Of a DNA stretch of 10,488 nt, positions 4,899 through 10,488 are shown piece after piece. The notes beneath the pieces were generated by a model. That model did no database searches and had not been told where the DNA came from. It saw only the letters and a program-made list of their open reading frames with translations. Location: contig CASFXO010000310.1 in NCBI GenBank assembly GCA_949298665.1, positions 1-10,488 of the forward strand, in the 5' to 3' direction. Numbering within the stretch: the first letter of the stretch is position 1; each line of letters opens with the position of its first letter. The position numbers and the translations under genes are program-made. The stretch is from an uncultured Lentisphaeria bacterium. Lineage in GTDB: Bacteria > Verrucomicrobiota > Lentisphaeria > Victivallales > Victivallaceae.

Positions 4899-6081
4899 AT
4901 TCCGGCCGCCGTTGCCGGGACGCGCGGCGCATCCGGAGCCGGCCGACCGATATCGGGGCGGACGGATCGGCGCCATGACGCCGGAACGGCTGGGCGACAT
5001 CATCGACGCGGCCGACATCGGCGATATTGAGGAACTGATGCGCGCCGCGCCGGAAATCGAGGCGGAGAACTGGGACATTCAGCATGCCATGGATGTTCGG
5101 CGCAATGCACTTTGCGGCTGCTCCTGGGACGTTCTTCCGGCGGAGGACGGCGGCGCGGTTGCCGCGATGCTGGCCGACCGTTTCCGGCGGGAGCTGGCCG
5201 GTGCGGGCGGAACGGGGGAGGGCGAGTCTTTCGCCAGAACCATGCGGGCGCTGACCGGTGCGGTGATCGCGCCCTTTGCCGCGGCGGAAATCATCTGGGG
5301 CGCGGGGGGACGCCTGGCGGGATTTGTGCCGCTGGACGGGCGGCACTTTACGGCGCGTCAGGGGACGGGCTTGCGGCTGGTGACCTCGGAGCATCCGGAA
5401 GGGGTGCCCCTGGCGGAACACAAGTTTCTGATTCACCGCCTCGGCAACACCGTCGACCCGCTGGCCGACGGCAAGATCCGGACGCTGGCCTGGCTGCATG
5501 TGTTCCAGAATTATCCGATCAAGGATCTGCTGGGCTTCATCGAGCGTTACGGCATGCCGTTCGTGATCGGCAAACTCGGGGAGTCCGCGTGGGAACGGGA
5601 CCGGGAATTGATCCGGCGGCTGATCCGCAACTTCGGTTCGGCGGGCGGCGGCGTTTTCTCCAAAGGCGTGGAGATCGAACTGTTGCAGGCTTCGAACAAT
5701 ACCGGCGAGGTCTATTTCCGATTGCTGGAATATACCGGAAACGCCATCGTCAAGGTGCTGCTGGGGCAGCTGGCGTCCAGCGCCGAGTCCGGCGGACTTT
5801 CCGGAGGCGATGCTCAGAGCCGGGTGCGGCAGGATATTCTCGAAGCGGACGCACGGGCGCTGGAAGACACCGTCAACACCCAGCTGGTCCGGCCATGGAC
5901 ACTGTGGCATGCCGGAACACTTCAGTTCGCGCCCCGGCTGGTCATCCGGACGGAACCGGCCGAAGATGCGCGCGCCTATGCGGAGATGGTGGAGACGCTT
6001 TATCGGGCGGGACTCGCCGCCGATCCGGAGGAAGTCGGCGCGCGGTGCGGGTTGAAACTGCACCGCCGGGACCAGGTATAG
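4861..6081 (+). CDS. Portal protein, DUF935 / Mu gp29-like
   Basis: This is a 406-residue protein; the start is set by AAGGAGG 7 bases upstream. The characteristic DUF935 core is present: early MTPERLGDII and WDIQHAMDVRRNAL, then FLIHRLGNTVDPLADGKIRT, NYPIKDLLGFIERYGMPFVI, a VYFRLLEYTGNAIVKVLLGQ segment and QDILEADARALEDTVNTQLV. In Mu-like phages this forms the dodecameric ring at the unique vertex, through which DNA enters and to which the tail attaches. The protein is clearly shorter than Mu gp29 (about 500 residues), mainly at the C-terminus. No head-morphogenesis (gp30/MuF-like) gene follows; only 25 bases separate the stop from the protease start. The frame looks intact. Confidence 0.85.
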   Translation: MLWKNILSAVGGKFRPPLPGRAAHPEPADRYRGGRIGAMTPERLGDIIDAADIGDIEELMRAAPEIEAENWDIQHAMDVRRNALCGCSWDVLPAEDGGAVAAMLADRFRRELAGAGGTGEGESFARTMRALTGAVIAPFAAAEIIWGAGGRLAGFVPLDGRHFTARQGTGLRLVTSEHPEGVPLAEHKFLIHRLGNTVDPLADGKIRTLAWLHVFQNYPIKDLLGFIERYGMPFVIGKLGESAWERDRELIRRLIRNFGSAGGGVFSKGVEIELLQASNNTGEVYFRLLEYTGNAIVKVLLGQLASSAESGGLSGGDAQSRVRQDILEADARALEDTVNTQLVRPWTLWHAGTLQFAPRLVIRTEPAEDARAYAEMVETLYRAGLAADPEEVGARCGLKLHRRDQV

Positions 6082-6106
6082 GCACGGAACAGGAGGAAAA
6101 CAGCCG

Positions 6107-7225
6107 ATGTTGTGGAATGGAACCAAACCCGTTGCGGGCCCGTGGCGGTCCGACGGAACGGACTGGACGGAGCAGGAGCCGGCGACGGTGGAACGCGATG
6201 AATGCGGCGTCCCGACTGCGTGGAGAATTCTGGTGCAGGGCGGCAATCCGCTGGTGCGCAACGGCGTTGCCGGAGAACTGGTGCTGGAGGAGGAGGACCT
6301 GGCCGCGATCATGGCCTATTTTCAGGCCAAGGGCGAATTGATTCCGATCGACTCCCGGCATTATCTGCATCGCCTGGCCGCGGCCCGGCGTCTGGAAGAG
6401 GCGGAAATCGCCCGACTGCTGCCGGAACGGATTGCGGCGATGGGGTTTGCCCGGCTGGAACGGCGCGGCCCGGCCTTGTGGATCCGGGTCGACAAATGGA
6501 ACCCGACCGCCTATGAACTGCTGAAGGAGGGGATTTTCAAATACTATTCTCCGGTGCTGCGGGGGCTGGTGACGCCGCCCCTGCGCCTGACCAGCGTCGC
6601 GCTGGAAAACGAGCCGGGCATCAACCATCTCGACAGTCTCGCCGCCGCGGCGGAAAGTCGGGAACAACAGAAAGGAGGATTCATGGATCCTGCCATTGCC
6701 GGGGCATTGGCCGAGCTGCTGGGGACGGATGAACTCGCCCTGGGGGCGGACGGCGCCGATGCCGGAAAACTGGCCGAGCGGATCGGCGAAAAAAGCCGCC
6801 TGATCGCGGAAATCCGAAACGCGCTTGGTCTGTCGTCGGAGGTTTCCGATGCGGAGATCGCCGCCGCTCTGCGCGGCGCTCTGGAAAAAGCCGGGGGCTA
6901 CGACGCGCTGAAAGCCGAGCTGGACGCCATTCGGGCCGAACAGGAAATCACCCGGCGCGACGCCCTGATCGAGCAGGGGCTGTCCGAGGGCAAGCTGACC
7001 TGCGACAGCGCGGAAAACTGGGCGCGGAAACAGGATTCCGCCGCCCTGGCCGCGTATCTGGAATATGCGCCGGTGGCGGTGCCGCTCCAGCGCGTTTCCG
7101 GCGGGGAAAAAACGCTTCCCGCGCCTCAGGAGGATGCCGCCCCCCTCTCGTCTGACGACCGGAAAGCGATTCGCTTTTTCGGATTCACGGAAGAAGCCTA
7201 CAAAACAGCCAGGAAAGGAAAATGA
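6107..7225 (+). CDS. Prohead protease with C-terminal scaffold, Mu gpI-like
   Basis: This is a 372-residue protein; AGGAGG (6091-6096) stands 10 bases before the ATG. Residues 1 to about 175 form the protease domain of the Mu I family: WRILVQGGNPL strand, IPIDSRHYLH with D82 and H85, and KYYSPVL with S148, at the positions of the conserved D-x-x-H and YxSPVF motifs. H85 and S148 are the likely catalytic pair. The rest is low-complexity, Ala/Glu-rich and helical (coiled-coil-like near 245-290), typical of a scaffold. Family knowledge is that the protease trims scaffold and capsid during head maturation and that a scaffold is also made alone from an internal start; exactly such a start is present at 6683. 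The catalytic assignment is by motif only. Confidence 0.8.
   Translation: MLWNGTKPVAGPWRSDGTDWTEQEPATVERDECGVPTAWRILVQGGNPLVRNGVAGELVLEEEDLAAIMAYFQAKGELIPIDSRHYLHRLAAARRLEEAEIARLLPERIAAMGFARLERRGPALWIRVDKWNPTAYELLKEGIFKYYSPVLRGLVTPPLRLTSVALENEPGINHLDSLAAAAESREQQKGGFMDPAIAGALAELLGTDELALGADGADAGKLAERIGEKSRLIAEIRNALGLSSEVSDAEIAAALRGALEKAGGYDALKAELDAIRAEQEITRRDALIEQGLSEGKLTCDSAENWARKQDSAALAAYLEYAPVAVPLQRVSGGEKTLPAPQEDAAPLSSDDRKAIRFFGFTEEAYKTARKGK
6671..6678 (+). promoter_or_regulatory. Internal ribosome binding site for the scaffold protein
   Basis: AAAGGAGG lies inside the protease gene, 4 bases before an in-frame ATG (6683). A full match to the anti-Shine-Dalgarno sequence, placed in frame at the protease/scaffold domain border, is unlikely to be chance. 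It encodes QKGGF of the long product. Confidence 0.65.
6683..7225 (+). CDS. Capsid scaffold protein from internal start (Mu gpZ-like)
   Basis: In-frame initiation at ATG 6683 inside the protease gene would give a 180-residue protein identical to the protease C-terminus (from residue 193). It begins MDPAIAGALAELLG and is rich in Ala, Glu and Leu, with long helices and no enzyme motif, as expected for a scaffold that fills the procapsid core and is then degraded. The strong ribosome binding site at 6671-6678 supports separate translation. The layout parallels Mu I/Z and lambda C/Nu3, where a protease and a scaffold share one frame. The C-terminal RKAIRFFGFTEEAYKTARKG is basic and aromatic and may be the part that contacts the capsid protein. 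This is inferred from sequence and analogy. Confidence 0.6.
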   Translation: MDPAIAGALAELLGTDELALGADGADAGKLAERIGEKSRLIAEIRNALGLSSEVSDAEIAAALRGALEKAGGYDALKAELDAIRAEQEITRRDALIEQGLSEGKLTCDSAENWARKQDSAALAAYLEYAPVAVPLQRVSGGEKTLPAPQEDAAPLSSDDRKAIRFFGFTEEAYKTARKGK

Positions 7226-7228
7226 CCC

Positions 7229-7600
7229 ATGTCTGCACTCACTCAATCCCGTGACACGATCGAACGTGTCCCCTCCGTCCGCCGGTTTGTCGCCGGAGCC
7301 GCCATTCACTGCGGTGCGCTGGTCGCCGTCAATGCCGACGGGGAAGCGGTTCCCGCCTCCGACTCCGCCGGTCTGAAGGTGGTCGGACGGGCGGAACACA
7401 GCGCCGCCGAAGATGCGACCATTCTGGTCCGGACCGGATGTTTCGCCTATGACGGGACCGGTATTACCCGTGCCGATCTGGGGGCGACCGTTTACGTGGC
7501 CGACGACCAGACGGTTGCCAAGTCCGGAGGCACGAACAGCATTGTGGCGGGGCGCGTCTTCGATGTGGACGAAGACGGCGTCTGGATCATCTGCGGTTAA
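7229..7600 (+). CDS. Putative capsid decoration protein (DUF2190-like)
   Basis: This 123-residue protein is predicted to be mostly beta-strand and lies between the scaffold and major capsid genes, the usual place of a head-stabilising or cement protein. Its pattern fits small phage decoration proteins: GAAIHCGALVAVNADGEAVP, then GLKVVGRAEH, ILVRTGCFAYDG, LGATVYVADDQTV and a closing IVAGRVFDVDEDGVWI. This is the repeating strand-turn pattern seen in DUF2190-type proteins. The ATG is 3 bases after the protease stop, with AGGAAAGGA (7211-7219) about 9 bases upstream. The role is inferred from fold pattern and position. Confidence 0.6.
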   Translation: MSALTQSRDTIERVPSVRRFVAGAAIHCGALVAVNADGEAVPASDSAGLKVVGRAEHSAAEDATILVRTGCFAYDGTGITRADLGATVYVADDQTVAKSGGTNSIVAGRVFDVDEDGVWIICG

Positions 7601-7624
7601 CACTTTTACACAAGGAGCAGGACT

Positions 7625-8542
7625 ATGAAACTCACCACCGACGCGCTGCGGGCGCTTAAAACTTCTTTCAACCTCAAATTCACCGAAGCGATGACCGCGG
7701 CTCATGCGGAAGCGGTGCATCCGGATTTCTGCACGGACGTCGGCGACGCCGATTTTTCGATCGTCGAGATTCCGTTTCTGGAACAGTTCGCCTTCATGCG
7801 CGAATGGATCGGCGACCGCAAGGTGAAGAACCTGTCGGAAAAGGTGCTGCGCATTACCGAAAAACCCTGGGAAGACACCGTCGCCATCGGTCAGCGCGAT
7901 CTGGAAACCGGCGCATGGAAACAGAAGGGAGCGGTCATCGCCGCGCTCGGCGCCGGCGGGGAACAGCTCTGGGATACGCTGTTCATCGAGGCGATCACCA
8001 ATCCCGGAAACTGGATCGACGGCAAGGCGTTTTTCGCTGCCGACCGCAAATACGTCGACCGGAAGGGCGGCACCATCTGCAATACCACGACTGCGGCGCT
8101 CAGTGCCGCGACTTTCGGGACGGCTTACCAGACCATGTGCGGCTATACCGGGAGTGCGGGGATTCCGCTGCGGGTGAAACCCACCCATCTGCTGGTCGGC
8201 CCTTCGCAGCTGGATGTCGCGAAGGAAATTCTGGAAAGCGAGAAGATCCGCACCGCCGACAATACCGAAGTCAACAACCCCCATCGCGGCAAAGTCCGAC
8301 TGGTCTGCTCGCTGGATCTGGTCGGCGCCAATGCCGGTTACTGGTTCCTCGGCGCCTGCGGCGGCGTCATCAAACCGGTGCTGATGCAGAAGAGCAAGAC
8401 CGCGGAGCTGGTCATGTTCAACCAGCCGACCGACGAGATGGTGTTCATGTCCGGCAATGCGTTGTTCGGGGCCACCGCCTACGGCAACGCGGCGGCGGCG
8501 TTCCCGCACCTGCTGTATCGCGGCGGCACGAAAGCGGCGTGA
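7625..8542 (+). CDS. Major capsid protein, Mu gpT-like
   Basis: This 305-residue protein is about the size of Mu gpT. The N-terminal LRALKTSFNLKFTEAM matches the family's opening helix. Further along are EIPFLEQFAFMREWIGDRKV, WEDTVAIGQRDLE, a GxWIDGKAFFAADRKY loop, the strand PTHLLVGPSQLDVAKEIL, and KPVLMQKSKTAELVMF with a closing MSGNALFGATAYGNAAAAFP, all typical of Mu-type HK97-fold capsid proteins. It assembles the icosahedral head around the scaffold. AAGGAG (7612-7617) stands 7 bases before the ATG. The gene lies 24 bases after the decoration protein gene and 1 base before the DUF1320 gene. Confidence 0.88.
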   Translation: MKLTTDALRALKTSFNLKFTEAMTAAHAEAVHPDFCTDVGDADFSIVEIPFLEQFAFMREWIGDRKVKNLSEKVLRITEKPWEDTVAIGQRDLETGAWKQKGAVIAALGAGGEQLWDTLFIEAITNPGNWIDGKAFFAADRKYVDRKGGTICNTTTAALSAATFGTAYQTMCGYTGSAGIPLRVKPTHLLVGPSQLDVAKEILESEKIRTADNTEVNNPHRGKVRLVCSLDLVGANAGYWFLGACGGVIKPVLMQKSKTAELVMFNQPTDEMVFMSGNALFGATAYGNAAAAFPHLLYRGGTKAA

Positions 8543-8543
8543 T

Positions 8544-8972
8544 ATGGCCTATGCAACGGCGACGGAGTTGATTCAGCGTCTCGGCGGTTTCTACCGCGAT
8601 CTGTACGCTGATTCGGACGGCCGGTTGCAGCTGAGCGAAGCGGCGGCGGATATCGCCGCCGCTTCGGCGGAAATCGACGGACGCATCGGAAAGCGTTATG
8701 AAATTCCGGTTTCCGCCCCTGCATCCGGGGAATTGTTGAAACACTGGACAGTGACTCTGGCCGAAGAGCTGGCATGGAGCCGTTCCGGTAAAGGCGAGAC
8801 GCCGGAGAGCGTTCGGCTGCGGGCCGCCGAAGTGCGTCGAATGCTCGATCTGGCGGCGGCGGGGGGTATGGTGCTGCCCGGCGCCGTCGCGGCACCGGGA
8901 GCGGATGCCGCGGCATTGCTGGTGGAAGGCGATGAACCGATCTTCCGGCGTGACAAGATGGAGCGGTTCTGA
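8544..8972 (+). CDS. Head-completion/adaptor protein, DUF1320 / Mu gp36-like
   Basis: This 142-residue protein begins MAYATATELIQRLGG, a typical DUF1320 opening, followed by AADIAAASAEIDGRIGKRYEIPV, the family's helix and RY-x-P turn. A long helix (LLKHWTVTLAEELAWS) and an acidic C-terminal end close it. DUF1320 proteins sit just after the capsid gene in Mu-like phages and resemble the head-tail adaptors that dock under the portal. The ATG lies 1 base after the capsid stop with no clear ribosome binding site of its own, so translation is probably coupled to the capsid gene. Confidence 0.75.
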   Translation: MAYATATELIQRLGGFYRDLYADSDGRLQLSEAAADIAAASAEIDGRIGKRYEIPVSAPASGELLKHWTVTLAEELAWSRSGKGETPESVRLRAAEVRRMLDLAAAGGMVLPGAVAAPGADAAALLVEGDEPIFRRDKMERF

Positions 8973-9009
8973 AACACGCCGGGCAAGTGCTGGCGGGAAA
9001 GGAGGAGTG

Positions 9010-9432
9010 ATGGCATTTCAACCGCTTTTGAACATCGGCCGTGCTCTGCGGGAGCGACTGGAGGCGGCCGGATTCCGGCAGGTGCTGTCGGCCGGTACTT
9101 CGGAAATCCGGCAGCTGCGGCGGCTGCTGGCAAGTCGGGGCGGTACGCCGGTCGCGGTGATGGCGTTCCGGACGGTGGAGTACGACCCTTCGGCATTGAA
9201 GCGGATACTGCGGGTACTGGTGCTGATTTCGGGGGGATTCCGCAGCGACGCCGGGCGGTGTGCGGAGGAGGTCCGGGCGGCGGCAACGGCGGTGCTGGAA
9301 CTCTTCCGGACGGGAGCGGAACCGGTGGCGGAGATCGAATTCCTGCCGGTTTCCGTCGAATTTCCGGAAGACGGCGGAGAGAATCTCGAATATGGCAGCA
9401 TCGTCCTGGAGGGGATTGAATTTTCCCGTTAA
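9010..9432 (+). CDS. Mu gp37-like head-tail joining or tail-terminator protein
   Basis: This is a 140-residue alpha/beta protein. AAAGGAGG (8998-9005) stands 4 bases before the ATG; an in-frame GTG at 9007 is too close to it. The layout is an N-terminal helix (IGRALRERLEAAGF), a region with a strand PVAVMAFRTVEYD, a strand ILRVLVLISGGF, a helix (AEEVRAAATAVLELF) and a C-terminal strand pair ending EYGSIVLEGIEF. That fits the gp37/DUF1834-type or tail-terminator fold, in which a ring caps the tail tube. I am sure of the gene; the family is suggested mainly by its position after the DUF1320 gene and by length. Confidence 0.55.
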   Translation: MAFQPLLNIGRALRERLEAAGFRQVLSAGTSEIRQLRRLLASRGGTPVAVMAFRTVEYDPSALKRILRVLVLISGGFRSDAGRCAEEVRAAATAVLELFRTGAEPVAEIEFLPVSVEFPEDGGENLEYGSIVLEGIEFSR

Positions 9433-9469
9433 GACGGTGGAAGTCAGCGACAAGGAGAGATGAAAGTAT

Positions 9470-9850
9470 ATGGCAATCAAACAGATCGGGAAAGCAGTCC
9501 TGAATCCCGGCACTCCGGATGAAGTCTGGGGCATCTGCGAATCGCAGGAATTGACTCAGGAAGCGGACAAACAAGTGATTTCCAATGGTCAGGGGGAAAC
9601 CGTCGGATTGATTTACACGGACGTGGGGCGGCGGAAGTTTTCAGGCAGCTTCATCCCGTTGGCGGGTGCGTCCGATTCCCCGGCGGCAGCGTCCGAACTG
9701 GTGGGTGAGACGCTGGAATTCACCCGTCCCGGCGGCACGAAGATCGTGATCCGCATCGACAGTGCCGTCCTGCGGAGCCGCAAAGGCGGACTTCCTGAAT
9801 TTGCGGTGGAAGGATACCGGTATCCCGGCATGGAGACGGCACAGTCATGA
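9470..9850 (+). CDS. Putative tail tube (major tail) protein
   Basis: This 126-residue, strand-rich protein starts at an ATG with AAGGAGA (9452-9458) 11 bases upstream. It contains ETVGLIYTDVGRRKFSGSFI, a pattern like the tube proteins of many phages (a loop, then charged residues and a GxFxPL strand). KIVIRIDSAVLRSRKG and PEFAVEGYRYPG follow. The size is close to Mu gpM, and it is followed by a helical protein in the position of the tail-assembly chaperone and then another gene start. It could instead be another small virion protein. Its stop overlaps the next ATG by 3 bases (ATGA). Confidence 0.5.
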   Translation: MAIKQIGKAVLNPGTPDEVWGICESQELTQEADKQVISNGQGETVGLIYTDVGRRKFSGSFIPLAGASDSPAAASELVGETLEFTRPGGTKIVIRIDSAVLRSRKGGLPEFAVEGYRYPGMETAQS

Positions 9851-10488
9851 AGTGTGGCCGGACGACCTCCTCCGCCCGGCTGGACCGGCGGATTCAGCGG
9901 CAGCTGCGGCTGGTGGCCGCGGCGCGGGAAGCGGCGGCGGTGGAGGCGGACCTGGCGCATGATTACGTGGTGTTCGGCGCCGGTTGTTTTCACCGTCCGG
10001 CTCTGCCGCATTTGTGGATTCTGCTGGAAATGGACCGGCTGGGGCTGTTGCGGGAGGCGCGGGACCGGCTGGCGCTGAGCGCGTATGTCCTGCTGCATTC
10101 GGCGGAAGAGGTACGCAACCGGCTGTTCCGTGCTCTGGCGCTGGATTCCGGCGCGGTGCGGGAAGCGGCCTCCCGGCGTTTCGCCGGGGATCCCGGCGGG
10201 CTGGCGGTGGCGGCGGTACTGCTGGAAGATCTGCGTTCAGGCGAAACGGCGCCGCTGGAGGCGGGCTGGTGGGGGGCGGTCGTGGATCTGGTGGCCGGAC
10301 AGTATCATTGGAGCGAGCAGGAGATTTTTTCCAGTCCGCTGGTCCGGCTGGCCGCCTATTCCCGGGAAATTCTTGCCCGCAGAGGCGGCGGCACGATTCC
10401 GGAACGCAGCCTGCTGCCGGAGGAACGGGAACTGCGCGAGTTATATCGGCAACGCATGGAGGTGAATCAACATGAACAACACGGAACA
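9847..10488 (+). CDS. Helical protein in tail-assembly-chaperone position (3' end outside window)
   Basis: This is an open frame of 214 codons from the ATG at 9847 (overlapping the previous stop) to the right edge without a stop. It is nearly all helical, with many Arg, Leu and Ala. It contains LPHLWILLEMDRLGLLREAR, a middle rich in Ala/Val helices, and YHWSEQEIFSSPLVRLAAYS, which resembles the YGWSxxEI helix of tail-assembly chaperones. Chaperone genes sit between the tail tube and tape-measure genes, as here. It overlaps the start at 10472 by at least 17 bases. A programmed frameshift product could exist, but I found no perfect slippery heptamer. The function is inferred from position and weak similarity. 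Confidence 0.5.
   Translation, partial: MKCGRTTSSARLDRRIQRQLRLVAAAREAAAVEADLAHDYVVFGAGCFHRPALPHLWILLEMDRLGLLREARDRLALSAYVLLHSAEEVRNRLFRALALDSGAVREAASRRFAGDPGGLAVAAVLLEDLRSGETAPLEAGWWGAVVDLVAGQYHWSEQEIFSSPLVRLAAYSREILARRGGGTIPERSLLPEERELRELYRQRMEVNQHEQHGT
10472..10488 (+). CDS. Start of the next late gene (only first residues visible)
   Basis: An ATG at 10472 follows GGAGGTGA (10458-10465) with a 6-base spacer, an excellent translation start, and reads MNNTE before the window ends. It overlaps the helical protein gene in another frame. In Mu-like order a tape-measure protein gene would come here, but nothing in five residues shows that. Confidence 0.4.

Noticed and set aside
4837..6312. 491-codon open frame on the - strand opposite the portal
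   Set aside because: Antisense shadow of the DUF935 gene with no recognisable protein features.
5112..6341. 409-codon + strand frame overlapping the portal
   Set aside because: Gly/Arg-rich out-of-frame reading of the portal and protease genes.
5942..8509. Very long open frame on the - strand opposite portal, protease, decoration and capsid genes
   Set aside because: Its product is Arg/Gly/His/Pro-rich without any domain, it has no ribosome binding site, and it lies fully antisense to well-supported genes. It follows from the GC-rich codon use of the + strand.
10270..10278. G-run as a -1 frameshift site in the chaperone-like gene
   Set aside because: In the reading frame (TGG GGG GCG) the second codon of a slippery heptamer would not re-pair, and the site lies mid-gene with no adjoining conserved frame.
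1..10488. CRISPR array, tRNA or rRNA genes, insertion sequences
   Set aside because: I saw no regularly spaced repeats, tRNA cloverleaf-like stretches, rRNA sequence, transposase motifs or IS-type terminal repeats.

Overview
The window is GC-rich and densely coding, with strong AGGAGG-type ribosome binding sites. It reads as the left part of a Mu-like (transposable-phage-type) prophage or prophage-derived element next to a bacterial chromosomal gene. From about 2113 to the right edge, the genes follow the Mu head order. They run: gp25-like membrane/coiled-coil protein, gp26-like winged helix, gp27-like small terminase (DUF3486), gp28-like large terminase, gp29-like portal (DUF935), gpI-like protease with a nested scaffold, a decoration protein, gpT-like major capsid protein, gp36-like DUF1320 protein and a gp37-like protein. 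A probable tail tube protein, a helical protein in the tail-chaperone position and the start of one more gene follow. All are on the + strand, mostly overlapping or a few bases apart, so this is almost certainly one late transcription unit.

Left of that block, 1-378 is the C-terminal end of a DUF1638 gene, a chromosomal family often found near corrinoid/methyltransferase genes. A small helix-turn-helix gene on the - strand (382-750) converges on it with 3 bases between the stop codons. A 180-base AT-rich divergent control region (751-930) separates that gene from a second regulator, XRE-like, on the + strand (931-1347). Next comes a small membrane protein with a His/Cys metal-binding pattern (1399-1695). 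The divergent region holds two copies of a 25-base element in inverted orientation (20/25 identical), one of them lying over a good sigma70-type promoter. It looks like an autoregulated genetic switch.

Positions 1696-2112 contain no convincing gene. They hold several short inverted repeats, two of them just upstream of the late genes, which would suit late-promoter control.

Several expected Mu genes are not seen: the transposition genes (A and B), a lysis cassette, the gp30-type head morphogenesis gene between portal and protease, and a sheath gene before the tail tube. The element may be rearranged, mosaic with a non-contractile tail, or partly decayed, although every visible structural gene is intact.

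The host cannot be fixed from this sequence. The combination of high GC, AGGAGG ribosome binding sites, DUF1638 and a Mu-like head module would fit an anaerobic gut bacterium such as a Lentisphaerota/Victivallales member, but that is a low-confidence guess. Family assignments come from reading the proteins, not from database searches.
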